A stretch of 64,000 nucleotides of DNA, from assembly GCA_918026815.1 (NCBI GenBank), contig CAKJVC010000006.1:372001-436000 (forward strand), read 5' to 3'. Source of the DNA: Chalara sp. BL73. Lineage: Eukaryota > Ascomycota > Leotiomycetes > Helotiales. This document shows, piece after piece, positions 45,296-57,956 of the stretch. A program made the translations under genes and the position numbers. Numbering within the stretch: the first letter of the stretch is position 1; the number at the start of each line of letters is the position of its first letter. A model generated the notes under the pieces. The model did no database searches and was not told where the DNA came from. It saw only the letters and a list, made by a program, of their open reading frames with translations.

Positions 45296-47263
45296 CTTGC
45301 GTCGGTTCGGGAAGATGCAGAATGATCAGGAGATGGCAACTGAGCTACGGACAAGTATTTATACCTCTCCAGTATGCCAATTGCTTAGAACTGCATCTTG
45401 TGAGCCATTCGCCGTTGTTCACCTTGGAAATATCCCACTCCGCCTTTTCAATGTGTGGGTCTGCCAAGACGAAGAAAAAGTGGGCTCGAGAAAGCCCCTT
45501 TTTGCCTTCGCTTACCCCATGACTTACTTACATATTTTGTCCATGGGGGTCTTTCATTCAATGAGCAGATACTGTTGTATAATCTCGTAGATCAATGTTA
45601 ATCTTGGGGTTGAATGGAATGGTAGAAGCTCAACAAATTTTGGGATTCAAAGATAAAAGTACGAGCATCCTACATTTGAGTGAATGTTCTTCAGCCAGGT
45701 CCGCGAGATCCATTCTAGTAGAATCGCCTTATGTCATTCATGATACAATATGGCAGTGATAGTCGTAGCCTCACTTCCTACGGCCAATTCCGCCAATGTA
45801 GTCAACTTGAGCTAGTGCAAGTGGGTTCGAAGGAGAGAAGGCGTCAAAATTCTTGCACAAGTGACAAAAATGGCCAACCACCCGCAGGACTAGACTTCCA
45901 CTACAGGCATCCCTCAATTCCAATGGTTCTATTGGATTCTATGAGAGAGCCACTGCGAAATGCGCTAAATAAGTAATTGATATTTTCAAAGCTGGCTGGG
46001 TGGTAGTTAAATGCACGCGAGGCAAGGCTGCGGGGGAATTAGTCAAAAGATCGTAGAGAACCATTATCTGACATACCGGTTTCCAACCAGCACCTCTCTG
46101 CATTGGCCAACCGCTCAAACTCCCACAGGACCATCTACAACAATGATTAAAAATGACCCACGCGACCTATTTCCCATTACATTACCTTCATGCTCACGTA
46201 TTCTTGCCCATCCAATTATCTTCTGATAGCCATTGCTTGGCGAACCTCCTTTCTCTTTGCTCGCTTGGAAACCCCCACCAGCTTGTCGTCTCTGCAAGTG
46301 TCCAGCCGCGACATATCGAGTTTTCAAACCCCGCATTTGAGTCTCGATTTGCAATCATTAGAGATCTAGAAATACTGAAAGGTGGGAGACTCATGTAAGC
46401 TGTTGAATGAGACGGCCGAGAACCATTTCAGGGGGCTCGAATACGTGGAGGCTTATGTGGATAAGGGCTTTGGGTGGTTAAAGGTTGGGTCTCGATTGTC
46501 AGTTAGAAATTCAACTCACTGGATTGGTAATGATATAGGATTCCAAACAGAGAAACATGGCATATTATTCTTATCATTTCAATCAAAATAAATCCTAGCA
46601 CAAGACGTATATCCCACAGAACTCCATCCCTCGAAGGTGTCCATGGATATGAACAACTTAGCCGCCAGCAGATCGCAAATGCCAAAACAATGCAACAGCA
46701 AAGACATTTGTACCCCAATGTTCAAACAATAAATCCAGTTCCATGCCTCGAAGAAATCAGAATCAAAATAACAGCACACGCAATTCCATGCCAAATGTGT
46801 CAGATACACGTATCCCTTCCCACTTGTCAACAATGAGTGAAATAATGTGTAAACAAATAAATAAAAGTGAGGAAATGTCCGGAAGACGGCTATATTAGCC
46901 AGAACGGAACGGAAGGAGATTAATTAGATGCAAGAAAGGAAAAATAGTAAGCAACGCAGGAAATGCTGCGCATACTATACAGGATGAGTAGCATAGCGAT
47001 CAAAGGGGAAATAGCCACGCCAACTCCTCAACCTGGCCATCGTGTAACCAGATATATTGCTGAAATACAAATTATCCGATATTCATCCTTAGCTATGCAA
47101 GGCATATTGACGATACCCCGCTGCTGATATTGTCGGTGTTAGGTTATGTATGTACTCATATCGATTCCATCCATCCATCAGCCGTGGTCATTGATATATA
47201 TCTGTGAGTCCGTAAGGCTGGCTCGATGGGTGCGTCATATTTATCTTATACTGCACGAGCTTC
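45296..47263. other. Intergenic region
   Basis: Upstream of the ATRR-like gene and the 3' side of the Rsc7 gene. Only short ORFs without family resemblance. Confidence 0.45.
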
Positions 47264-49514
47264 TCATTGTTGTTGTCCCGACCAGCCCCAGCTCCCTCCA
47301 GCCTGAGGAGTTTGCTGCGGTGCCCAGCCCTGAGCTCCTGGCTGAGGGCCAGCCGTTGTTGCCTGCTGCATGAACTGCTGAGTATTTTGTTCCGGGTAGA
47401 GACCACGTCCGGGTGCAGGATAGCCTTGTCCCAGCCCCTGCATACCTGGATACTGTAGAGCCGGCTGCTGCATCTGAGGATTGCTGCCTGAATGACGAAG
47501 CTGTGGTGGTGGATTATGCGGTGATTGAGGGACGTGTGGCGACTGGGAATGAGCAGTATAGGGCGGATACGTATGCTGAGGGGATTGTTGTGTTTGAGAG
47601 GGTGGGTACATTTGGGTTTGTGGTGCAAAGCCATACGTACTTCCTCCTTGACTAATCTGGCCAGTACCAAAGGACATGCCAGAGGATCCAATCTGGTCCG
47701 AGCGCATGCCACCTTGGGAGCTTCGCATAGGGGATTGGGCAATAGGATTCTGCTGGCGAGGAGGTTGTGAATATGATTGAGGAGCCATCATATGCTGAGG
47801 GGCTTGTTGAGAGATTGCTGGCTGCTGAATGCCACTTTGAGATGTACGAGGAGACTGTAATGTTTGTGCCGACGAAAGGCCATCACTAGTGCCGATTGGT
47901 TGTTGGGTGACTGGAGCAGGAGCTTCGTGAGGCTGCCGCCAATGCCGTTGGAGATAGTCGTTATTATGGTCCCTTCGAACATTGATCGATTTGTTGTAAT
48001 CCGCAGCACTATGCGCCTGCTGTAACAACTCAGTAGCTGGACTTGCTTGAGTACGATCTTGGTAAGCTGGGCCGCTGATTTCTTGGCGCGGCCGTTGTAT
48101 GTTACTATAGTCCCTCAAACGGACGCTTTCCTGTTCAGGTGCAAGCGTAATCATTGGGAGCATTTGAGCTCCACCGGGAGCACCGATCATTGCTGGTTGG
48201 ACGGTTTGTGGTTGTTGATGTATCCCGTAATGTGCAGGGCTGTTACTGTAAACAACATCACCATGTGCTAGAGCTAGGCTTGCATTTGCATTTGCTTCTG
48301 CAGCAGCGGCATCCCTTGCTTTCGCAGCACCAGGTCTCTTCTCTCCTGCCAAATCTTCCTCGGTGAATCCTTGCTTTCGTGCTTTACCTTCCCAGTAGTC
48401 ATCTCTAACACGTCGACCGTTGACGATAACTCGGCTACCAAACTGCCGGAACATCGATTTGGCAGTGACGATGGCAATCTGTCGCGACCTGTAAGAGAAA
48501 GGTAGTATCTCTTGGTGAATTAAATCCTCCTTTTCGGCCTGGGTGGCGATAATTTTGTACAACGACCTATTCTTGTTAAACAGCAGGTATGAATCACGAT
48601 AGCCTAGTACCCTCGCGCACTCTGTAGCAAGCATAAACAGCTTGTCGCCTCGGTTGGGCACGAAAAAGGTCCGGCATCTATATTCACGCGCATCTGTAAG
48701 GTGGCCCGTGGCTGTAACTTTCTTTTCTCCTTGATCATCATACTCCCGAGGGATGTACTCGTCTCCTTCTGGTCCTAGCTGGTCGGTGGTATGATCTCTG
48801 ACCGTAGGTAGAGCTTTTATTACGGATTTTGGCGTCGTCTTTGGGGGAGGAGAGGATTGTGTAGGTGTTATATTGGTTAGTTGTGAGGGTAGTGGAACGT
48901 TCTGCGACTGAGGCGTTTGCGGTGGACCGCTCTGTCCAGATAGAGACATCGATGGTTGATTGGGACTCTCAGGTACCCCAGGTGCTCTCATGGTTTTCAT
49001 CGGTCTTCCTCGCTTTCGTGGCTTTGAGTCACCTAGGATGAGACATGGTCATTAGCAGGACGTTCTTGACGCGGCAACGTGCACATGTAACACATCGCTA
49101 CGATGCTTGACCCGCGACAGTAACCGGCCGAGCATTGTGAGCTTGATCATTGGGTCAATGAGAACGTACCATCATCTCCTATATTATCACCGCCCTGTAA
49201 GTCGCCGTAATTATTGTCGGGGGAGCGACTACGTTTGATGCCTCTTGTGTCTGTTGCGGGGTTGGCCAGTGCTCCTGGTGGTAGTAGGTCAGCATATGTT
49301 ATCACTCGATGAATTTATGATCATCGCTAGCTGCAATGAACGGAGCAGTCGCATCGCGCAGAGTCGGTCGCAGATGGCACTGAGTAGAATCGGCGCAAAT
49401 TTGTGCAGATTCGCGATGGTTGGGGGTTATCTTGCCTTGAGAATTGAGTTCTGCCGGGTTGACAGTTCCAGTACCTCCAATACCATTCGCCTGATGTACC
49501 GAGTACATGGCCAC
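47264..49514 (-). CDS. RSC7: RSC/SWI-SNF chromatin-remodelling subunit Rsc7/Npl6-like
   Basis: Three exons (49514-49436, 49304-49170, 49032-47264) give 660 residues. Exon 2-3 junction sequence includes the basic AT-hook-like PRKRGRPMK. The conserved CRC_subunit domain (about residues 160-300) has EYIPREYDDQGEKKV, LTDAREYRCRTFFVPNRGDK, LATECARVLGYRDSYLLFNK and FSYRSRQIAIVTAKSMFRQFG. The C-terminal half is very Gln/Pro/Ser-rich and disordered, with Tyr-containing repeats. The protein is nuclear, a structural subunit of the RSC complex that repositions nucleosomes. The longest simple ORF starts at 49000 (MKTMRAP), but two upstream exons restore a typical N-terminus (MAMYSVHQANGIGG). Intron 1 appears to have a GC donor. 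Confidence 0.85.
49305..49435 (-). other. Possible GC-AG intron in Rsc7-like gene
   Basis: On the coding strand the donor context is CAAG|GCAAGA and the acceptor is CGAG. Splicing gives NSQ-VITYADLLPPG in frame with exon 2. No GT donor in the neighbourhood gives this join. Confidence 0.45.
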
Positions 49515-50219
49515 AAAGCGCGAGCACAGCGACTCGAAGTCTTGCGCAAAGCAAGATCAAACGTGTCTTCTTCTCCCAGCGCGTGTGCGCCGAGATGCGC
49601 AGAGGGAATGGATGATGATTAGATGGCAATGGCGGGTCGCAGATTCTGCATAATAAACTTGCATGTGTAATCGGTTTACACAGCAAAAGCTAGGCGGGTA
49701 AGGCCGCGACTGGAACAAACACAATTGGTCTCCGACCAAGACAGACTTCAACGGTCGGTAACGAGAATGTGTGTGAATCGTCTGCGAAACAATCAATCAC
49801 TACTAGGAAGAATATTGGTCGTATCTGATCTGATGGTGTCTGTCCTATCAACGGTGGATTGTGATTGCGACTGGATTGTTGCGACAGAAGCTTCCCCACT
49901 AACTGGCTTAAGCTCATGAACGACAGGCGGCTCAAGCACAAGCACAAGCACGCACGATAGCGATATGCGACCCTTCCCGTGTGCCGCTCTTTGCGTTCTG
50001 CGGCCCCTAACAGGCTGGTTGTCAGAACCCTGGCGTGTCCTAATTATTGCGACGATTCCGGGGTGAAGAAGCGAAAGCTGAGGCAAAGCCAGCCAGCCAG
50101 GTCGTCACAGGGTGCAGGAGGTGGAGTACCCGGGTTGCGCACACACGAGAAATGCACGATTGGCGACCCAGCGCGGGCCTGGAGAAGCTGCGAGTTGAAA
50201 GACGTGCAGTTTGTCCTAC

Positions 50220-50250
50220 TCCCAGTCCAGTCCAGTTCAGTCCAGTCCGC
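50220..50250 (+). repeat. CCAGT pentanucleotide tandem repeat
   Basis: About five units of (C)CAGT with one C-to-T variant (CAGTCCAGTCCAGTTCAGTC), seen directly. Confidence 0.75.
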
Positions 50251-52407
50251 TCTTCCAATTGTAACAGAGCAATGGCATTAGCTTCGGTTCAGCGCTGCAG
50301 TTGCCGTAGTTGTGGCTCTTAATAGGCTCTACATCCGAACCAATATCGAAACGCGGTTGCAAAAACTTCTTGGGCCAAGTTGTGACTCGTGGGATTGTCT
50401 CCTAACGTGGTGCCCGAGAGTAGCCTGAATTGACACCGAATCTTTGCGAATATGCTTACATATGCATCCAAAAATTACCAAAATCAATCAATATTGATGC
50501 CGACGTTGTGATGGATTGCTGGAGATTGCGGCGCGCGCTTTCATGCCAGAGCTGCCTGCCTCCGATGCATGTACCTCGGAGAGGGAAGGTCGTTGTTGAA
50601 CTGCCCCGTTGCTAAGCATAAGATTTCCTTTCAGAGTTGCGCAAGTCAGAGAGTAAGGTATGGGAAACACTTGAGATGGCGAAAAGTCCCGGATCCTTCG
50701 CCCTATCCTCTTCCTCCGGTTGCTAGGGGGCGGATATATCGGCTGGACGAGAAGAAATTTTCTCGTAAAGCTGTTATTTCATATGCAGGAGTCAATACAA
50801 CAGCAATAATGGTGAAGAGGCGTTCGCTTTCGATATCAGTGGCTAGTCAACAAGATCGCTACGACGACTACTTAAGGAAATGATGAATTATATGGACAAG
50901 ATCAGCCTGCACGACGATGCATCAATATTCCCTGTCTTTACAGCTCTAGCGGGAAGAAAAGTTTGAAGCAGACCGAATGGGGTAACAACTGCAGCTCCTC
51001 AGCCAGTAATCGGAGTGCTAGGCACAGCACTTCGATACTACTTTGACGGACCTGGGATGCAGTCAAGTGGTACAATTCAGGATTTTCTACAGTAGTCACG
51101 GAAACAGGGGGCTAGTAATCGAGGTTGATAAGGGAGAGAAGAAGTGAGAGAATTGAGAGCCATGCTGGTGGTGGCTTGGGTTCCACGAAGCATAATTATA
51201 ATTGAATCTCTTATTTGGGCATTCGTTCATTTAACAATCTGGGACGAGTAAGAGTAAATGCAAGCATATTTGCCTTTTTTTTTTTTTTCCCACGCAAGCA
51301 TTTTCGGTATTGCACCATGTAGATGATTAGCTAGCTGTCTTAAATTCGGCCCGGCGCGAACAGGAAGCCTTGCCGACAGACAGTTGTATCAGATCCGAAA
51401 AAGCCAGCCAGGGTTAGATCTACTTGCCTGGTCAGAAGAGTCACCTTTTCACAACTTTCTATGGATGAGGCGCTAAATTTAATATGTCGTTCTGAGCGTG
51501 ATTGGCCGTGGGCGGGAGACATATGGGCTCTGATAGGACAGCAAGGTCAGATACTGTGAATCATCTTCCAACCCCTTAACTCATTATAACATAGAAGATC
51601 GAATAATCAGTAACATCTGTTCTCCACTAGCAAGACCACAGCCACTTCCCCGTTCGTACGATGGCTTTGCTGGTATCCAGTAGAGGTCCTGTAAAACTGT
51701 GATGCTACCTTAGCCCTTTTGATTAACTTACGGGTTATGGCAAACAGCCAACGGAAAAGTTTGATTATTTCTGCTACATGGCGCAGATTCAAATGGGTAA
51801 AAAATTTGCAATGGCTGACCAAATCCTTCCGGATTCGAGAATCCCCAGAAGGATCATGTCCGGTCGTTGTCGCTGTCGCTGACAACCACACATAATCATA
51901 CATTTTTTTCCTCAGGTTGATTAGGTAGCGCTCCCGGCGCGAAAAGGCCCTGTTCCTGGGAGCTTGGTTCCAGCCCTTGATACGTATGACGATCCCGTCA
52001 ATTACGATCGCGAATCAGATCGAGGGTGCCGCATCTTTGCTTCCTCATCTTCTCAATCCTCCCTTGTACATATCCATGCCCCAACTAAAAATGAACCAGT
52101 ATGTTGGGCTTCAATGCTGTGTCCAAAGAGGGCGACTGGGCGGTGAATCATCATCATCATCATGGTGAAGATATGCTCGGGAATTGGACGCAAATTGTGG
52201 TATATTGCTCGGCAGATAATGCGCTATGGAGCACATGGAGCAGAGATCATACCGAACTGTAGTCTTTTTTCAAAAGTTTTTTCGACGATCAAATTCCATT
52301 TGATTACGAGCAAGCTGCGGGCAGAGCCGCACCTGCAGGTCACCGGATCGATTGAGCAGCAGCTAAAAGTGAGACATTTTAAGTGGCTATTCGTTTGAAT
52401 TAATGGA

Positions 52408-52442
52408 CGAGAAGGAGGGAGGAGGGAGGAGGAGGAGGAGGA
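52408..52442 (+). repeat. GGA/GAG-rich low-complexity tract
   Basis: Purine-only run (GAGAAGGAGGGAGGAGGGAGG and onward), seen directly. No coding frame is supported. Confidence 0.7.
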
Positions 52443-53761
52443 AGCCAATCTAGGTATGGTGAGTGGCTAGATAGGTGGCCAGGGGGGGCGGTAGGACCTT
52501 TCACTCCTCTCTATCTCTATCTCCCTTCCCCCGTGACCAAGTGTAACCCATCCCCCCCCCTTCCCTCATCCCCATCTTTCGCCATTTTCGTCAACACACT
52601 CCATGTCAAAACCCACGTTGAAAAAATGAATGTATGTCTCTACGCGCCCGGGCGGGATCTCCACACTCTGCACAACATTCCGGCTGTACGTGCTCATTTC
52701 AGCGCGTATGGGCGTGCGTATGGGTGTGTACGAGTGTGTGTGTGTGCTGCCTGCATCCCCAGCCTCCTCGCCACCTCTGGCTGAACCGCCAAACACCCAC
52801 CACCTCAAAGATCGCGCGGAACCGACCCCGGGGTTATATAGTATTACAGCCCAGACGGTACTCAATCATGTCAAGCCATTTCGGGGTTTATAGACAGCGG
52901 CAACTGGCGAAGTGGTGTAGAGTCGACGGGAGATCTTCTGCAACTGCAAATTGTTCATCCCCCATCACGAGCGGATAGCGGGGTTTGGAGGGGTTACATG
53001 ATGCATCCTTTACGGAGAAAGAAACCTCCATGATCCTTTTTTTGTTTTACGAAAGAGTACACCCAGAAACCCCCCACGCCACTAAAGATCGATTTTGAAA
53101 CAGTCTTGACCATATTTATTCTTCAAAGCCTGCCAAGTGCCAATTGCTGGTTGCTCAAACCCTGGATCCCCCGGGTCGTCGTTCTCCATTGCCGCCTCAT
53201 GACGCCTTTCGATAAACGATGTTCCACATTTAGAGAGTGGTTTCTATGAAGGCTTCAAGACTTACCAGCCACATTCCAGAACTGGTTTGATGGTACACAA
53301 TGGCGGTGTGAGCTCGTTCAGAATGTTTCATTCAATATCTTGACCATTGCTACAAGAATCATCAAGGGAAGGAGGGTAATCTGGTTCTTTGCTTGAACTT
53401 TTACTTCAGTGCTGAATTACTGAGAAGCCTCAAGCATGCTAGGCCCAGCATATGTATTTCTCCCATCCGTATGCCTTGCCTAGACAATGTTTGATTTAGG
53501 TTAGCATACCCACCTTACATTTCTTCAGAATCATCACATCATCTGCAACAAAGAATCTACGAGTCAGAAGGACAAGTGTTCACTGTGCTTTAAAAATTAT
53601 AAGGCGTACATCACTCGGGCTCATAAGAATCTACCCTTGCAAGACCATACTCGAAACGTTATTAAATCACGGGGACATGCTTCATTCTTCCATTCTATGA
53701 TACTACTACATACCCATCTTAGGACAGGGTAGTTCACACAGTTCGTTCTCATCAGAACCGA

Positions 53762-54931
53762 TCAAAAAGACGACCATTCATCACTGCTTTCGACTTCTGA
53801 CAATGTATCTGCTTCGTCTCGGAACCTACCCTGTGGCTTGTTGACTAGGCCTTGCTTGGCTCTGAAGTCGTAGTAGATGGCTTCAGGCTTGCAATTAATA
53901 AGCAGAAGTACGTAGGGAAGGGTATTTGGTTTGCCTATCCTTTCGAACAGCAAGCTTTTCACTTCGTCAAGCGGCTTATCTCGAGCGTAGAACACAAAGC
54001 CCGCACAGACCCTCACCCATCGTATCATTCGGTCGGGGTCTACTAGTGGGACGGCCTCATGCATTCTAAACTCTATTGTTCTTTTAGTCATACCTGCTGT
54101 AATGTAATCTTCTAGTGTTGGAAAAAAGTCTCCTAGATTCTGGATATTGTAAGCATGTCGCCGACCATCGTCACATCGCACTAATTCGATCAGATCGTCT
54201 CTAGTCGTCGTAGCGAATATTCTCTTGAGACCATCTACTCTTGTATGTATGTGCCGTTTCGTCGAACAAGCGTTGTGTTTCTGGGTCACCTCCATTCTCT
54301 GCCCATCGGGTCGCGACAGTTTTGTGCTTTTCCAGAGACCTTGACACCAGAAATTTGTTCGTCGTATCATTGGATGGATTTCCTCTATCACGGTCTCGAA
54401 AGTGAACAAAAAGCCCATAAGCTTCTGTAGTGTTTCGAGTGAGAACCCACTTAGACCATCGCCAATGTGGACATGAAAGCCGCAAGTGTCATTGACCCAA
54501 GTACGATAGTTCGTGCTTACAATCTTACAAACGCGCTGTACTTGTTCAATACTATCTTCCATGAACCATAGAGGCGGACTTACAATTTCAATGCTTTCCC
54601 ACTTGTACTCTTCCCTTTGATCCATAGAGTGAATGGTGGAGTCATACTTTACGATCCATGGTGTGGTTCCTCCTTTTGCGACATTCTTCGAGTCAGTTCT
54701 CTGTTTGGTAAAGTCAACACGCGCGTGGATATCGTTATTTTCCAAAGTCTGAGCAATGTGGTTCTTCATCTCCTGCCGACATTCCCGTGCGTTGGACGCG
54801 CCTTCATACTTACCAGAGCGACGCACGATTGGTATTGGATTATTGGGGTCAGGGTCGTTCTCATCTTTTCCGATCGATGCAAAGTTCATCTCAAGCTCTA
54901 CACCGAATGACAGTGCTGTACGCGGTGGCAT
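53762..54931 (-). CDS. Amidoligase family protein (Amidoligase_2), copy 2
   Basis: A single exon of 389 residues, close to the catalytic-domain length alone. Motifs line up with the 38177-40030 gene: LSFGVELEMNF, YKWESIEIVSPPLWF, NDTCGFHVHIGDGLSGFSL, NFWCQGLW and RTIEFRMHEAVPLVD. These are the GVExE, SxGxHVHI and ExR signatures of the GS-like amide ligases. It lacks the long low-complexity C-terminal third of copy 1 and ends in a short acidic tail. Both copies point the same way, about 14 kb apart, with the ATRR and Rsc7 genes between them. Predicted to join a carboxylate to an amine; substrate unknown. The region around residues 200-245 is weakly conserved with copy 1. Confidence 0.78.
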   Translation of the reverse strand: MPPRTALSFGVELEMNFASIGKDENDPDPNNPIPIVRRSGKYEGASNARECRQEMKNHIAQTLENNDIHARVDFTKQRTDSKNVAKGGTTPWIVKYDSTIHSMDQREEYKWESIEIVSPPLWFMEDSIEQVQRVCKIVSTNYRTWVNDTCGFHVHIGDGLSGFSLETLQKLMGFLFTFETVIEEIHPMIRRTNFWCQGLWKSTKLSRPDGQRMEVTQKHNACSTKRHIHTRVDGLKRIFATTTRDDLIELVRCDDGRRHAYNIQNLGDFFPTLEDYITAGMTKRTIEFRMHEAVPLVDPDRMIRWVRVCAGFVFYARDKPLDEVKSLLFERIGKPNTLPYVLLLINCKPEAIYYDFRAKQGLVNKPQGRFRDEADTLSEVESSDEWSSF

Positions 54932-55383
54932 TTTGAATCATGATAATTTTTGCATCAAATGAAAATTTATCTTAACGGGCGGTTCTAGAAGCCGATAACT
55001 ACCCATGACCATTGCTGTTCAAGTGTTAACATGAACGAGCCTTTTCCAGTCTGAAAGGAGATTTCATGAACAACATATGTCTATTCAACAGGCTATCTTC
55101 GTTCAATACAACTTCTTTGTTTAAGAACAGAGTCATTGTTGGATATGTCCCAAGCCAAACAAAGGCCGGTGGATCACCAAACAATATCATACCGGGTGTA
55201 TCGAGTCTGAAGTGTTATCCATTTGATTCACAACCTTACAAGGCTGCCTGGACAAGTCTGAAGAATAACCTCTCAACTAAAATGAGCAAGCTGCTCTCTA
55301 AATAAATCTGTGACCCTCTCAGGCCACGGTGTCAAACATCTACCAATAATATCATTATCTCTGGTCTAAATTACTATTTTAAA
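54932..55383. other. Divergent spacer with a small ORF
   Basis: Lies between amidoligase 2 and the hypothetical gene at 55384. A 79-codon ORF starts at ATG 55066 and ends at 55305, ending in a Lys/Ser-rich stretch, with no domain recognised. It could be coding but nothing supports it beyond its length. Confidence 0.3.
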
Positions 55384-55950
55384 ATGGCAGATCTATTTCG
55401 TCGTTTCAGAACCCAGAGGAAATCCAAGGATGATTCCAGCTCTACAAGCTCCAGGACCCAGAGATCAAACATGCCATCAATTCTGCGAGAATTAGATCCT
55501 CCATCTATGACAAGTAGAGACGCAGTCATCTCATTAGAATGCACAACTCGGAAAGAAGATGCAGAAGCCCTCTCTGCCATTCCTTCCAAGCCAGCCACGA
55601 GCAAAGATATAGCAACCCTCTATGCCCACCACACAAACCGTTTTCTCACCAACAGTACCCCACTTCCCTCCCTTAACCTCTTCCCCATTTCTCAATTCTC
55701 CCGCTGCCGCTCCGGACCCTGTTCCCACATCCCAGGTTTGGAAATCTGCCGTCACAAGCTAAAAGTCTATCTCCGGCATGGCTTTCTAAATGAACCCGGA
55801 AAATGTCTAACGTGGGTGAATTACCTGAAGAGGGAGGCAAATAGGTGGGATGTGATTAGGTTTGTGGAGAGGGAGGAGTGGGCGAGGAACCAGGCGATGG
55901 TGGTTTATTTAGCGGTTGTGAGAATATTAGGAGAGGAGTTAAGAGTTTGA
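55384..55950 (+). CDS. Hypothetical protein, 188 aa
   Basis: ATG 55384 opens a continuous frame of 188 residues. The N-terminal third is basic and Ser/Thr-rich (LFRRFRTQRKSKDDSSSTSS). The C-terminal half has CRSGPCSHIPGLEICRHKLKVYL, four Cys in a pattern suggesting structure, and ends with an aliphatic helix-like stretch (AMVVYLAVVRILGEEL). No signal peptide. No family recognised. It is divergent from amidoligase 2. Confidence 0.5.
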   Translation: MADLFRRFRTQRKSKDDSSSTSSRTQRSNMPSILRELDPPSMTSRDAVISLECTTRKEDAEALSAIPSKPATSKDIATLYAHHTNRFLTNSTPLPSLNLFPISQFSRCRSGPCSHIPGLEICRHKLKVYLRHGFLNEPGKCLTWVNYLKREANRWDVIRFVEREEWARNQAMVVYLAVVRILGEELRV

Positions 55951-56883
55951 GGGTGTTGATTCGTGAGGAGATGGCTGCCGTATGAAGGTAATATAAACTT
56001 CTTGAATCCAGTATTAAAACATCTTGCTTAACATCGTGTCTTATTTAAGAGTCGTTTAAGACGCGGGGATGTATTGTGCTATTACGTCATAAACAACGCC
56101 AAGCCAACGAACTACAATGGGTATATACCACGCGGGAAAATCGGACGAGCTATTAACGACAGTAAAGTAACCTCGATTTTCGAGTCCCCGAGTCTCTGCC
56201 ATCCCATGCTATTATCGCATATAAAACGGTTCTTGCCCCCCAAAAATTAGCAAGCGTGAATTGATCAGCCTTGCGACAAACAAACAACCTATCGCATCAG
56301 CCCGGTCGGAGCCGCATAGCCTGTTAAAGACCCCTCGCATTCGCTTTCCGCTTTCCGCTTTCGCTTTTCGCATTCTCATATTTCATTTCTCATTTCTCAC
56401 CCACAGCATCAGCCTCAGCGCGTCCCCCAAAAAACCATCATCTATATCGCGTCTATGACTGAGGTTTCCCGGCCCCGAGGTCGCGGTTCCTGGTATCGAA
56501 TGTTTCATGCGTGCGTCATGACGGTGGATCGGAGTGATCACGATGCAATCTTCTATGGGACATCGTTACGCCGACTATCATACGATTGTAGAAGAACTTG
56601 TGGTTTATAAATTTGGAAAGCCGGCCTGTAGAAGAAGTCTGGTTTGGTTGATGGTTTTTGATATACACGGCATTTTTGAGAGGTTGATTACTGAATAGCC
56701 TCAGAGGATTGGGTATAACAAGCCTTGATTTCCACGACTTAGAGATCTCATTAGATGTGGTAAAATACGACATTCAAGCTTAGATACTGGCTAATTCAAA
56801 TTCGACATTTCATAATCTCCACAGAGATTCTGGACTACTCCAAGGGACTTTGATTCTGAGCTCCAGCACCACAAGTCAACGAA
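55951..56883. other. Intergenic region upstream of SDR gene
   Basis: Contains a C/T-rich stretch around 56330-56430. No gene recognised; an 85-codon minus-strand ORF at 56516-56773 has no domain. Confidence 0.4.
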
Positions 56884-57956
56884 ATGGGAAACCAGCTTTC
56901 TCAAGTCTTCCCGCCGAGGGCAGCATTCACTGAAAAAGATGTGCCCGACCTAAGTGGCAAGGTGGGTGCCCTAAAAAGCAGCTCCAGATCTCATATCTTA
57001 CCCATACCAGGTCTACGTTGTGACCGGCGCCAACAGCGGTATCGGGAAAGAGCTAACACGCATACTCTATCTTAAGAACGCAAAAGTGTACCTCGCCACC
57101 CGTTCGGAAGGTAAAGCCCTATCGGCAATTGACGAGATCAAAGAACGGACCCCGGATTCAAAAGGCGACTTGATATTCCTGCCGCTCGACCTGGCCGACC
57201 TCACCACTGTGAAGCCAGCCGCCGAGGAATTTCTTCGCCGCGAGAGCAAGCTCCATGTTCTCTTCAACAATGCCGGTATCATGATACCTCCCAAAGGCTC
57301 CACCACGGCTCAAGGCCATGAACTTCAGCTTGGGGTGAACAACATCGGCCATCACATGTTCACAAAGCTCCTATCCCCGATTCTGATCTCGACCGCCAAG
57401 GCTGAGCCATCTGGATCCGTACGCATCGTTTGGGTCTCCTCGTCAGCTGGTGAGCGGAGTCCTCAAGGCGGGGTTCCCATAGGCAATCTAGATTATCACA
57501 AAGAGGAAAGCCAATTCGCGAAGTACACCATCAGCAAGGCAGGCAACTACCTGCAGGCCACGGAGTTTGCAAAACGTTTGAAGAACGATGGCGTCGTCAA
57601 CGTTTCTCTGAATCCGGGTAATCTCGACTCTAACCTCTGGCAATATCAGGGAAACCTGGCCAGGATGCTCATCAGAACGCTGGTACTACATCCGGTCATC
57701 AACGGTGCTTATACCGAATTGTTCGCCGGTTTGTCTCCACAGATCACGATTGAGAAGACAGGACAGTGGGGTGAGTGTAATTTCATATAAGTGAATGTGA
57801 TGTCTTGCTGACCTTCGATAAGTGGTCCCGTGGGGACGATTCATGGAGACTCGGAAGGATCTTGTAGCCGCATCCCGTTCCAAAGCTGAAGGAGGAACTG
57901 GTATCGCTGAGGAGCTTTGGGATTGGAATGAGACCCAAATTAAAGCATTTCTTTAA
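56884..57956 (+). CDS. Short-chain dehydrogenase/reductase
   Basis: Three exons (56884-56961, 57011-57770, 57823-57956) give 323 residues in frame. The cofactor motif TGANSGIGKELTR, the structural NNAG (LFNNAGIM) and the catalytic YTISK are present, with VSSSAGE for the catalytic Ser and NPGNLDSNLW after it. The N-terminal leader (MGNQLSQVFPPRAAFTEKDVPDL) matches the retinol-dehydrogenase-like SDRs common in fungi, which reduce or oxidise small carbonyl or alcohol substrates with NAD(P)H. The C-terminus (PWGRFMETRKDL, ELWDWNETQIKAFL) is also typical. Specific substrate unknown. Confidence 0.88.

Larger units (their letters stand above)
49515..53761. other. Long gene-free region (4.2 kb)
   Basis: Many short ORFs on both strands, none with a recognisable domain. 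It holds several simple repeats: CCAGT pentamers at 50220-50250, a T-run near 51274-51288, an ATC run at 52149-52161, GGA/GAG-rich sequence at 52408-52442 and GT-rich sequence at 52724-52746. The proximal part is probably the Rsc7 promoter and leader. Confidence 0.5.

Noticed and set aside
52630..52978. Overlapping ORFs with Pro/Cys-rich translations
   Set aside because: They arise from GT-rich simple repeats and have no conserved features.
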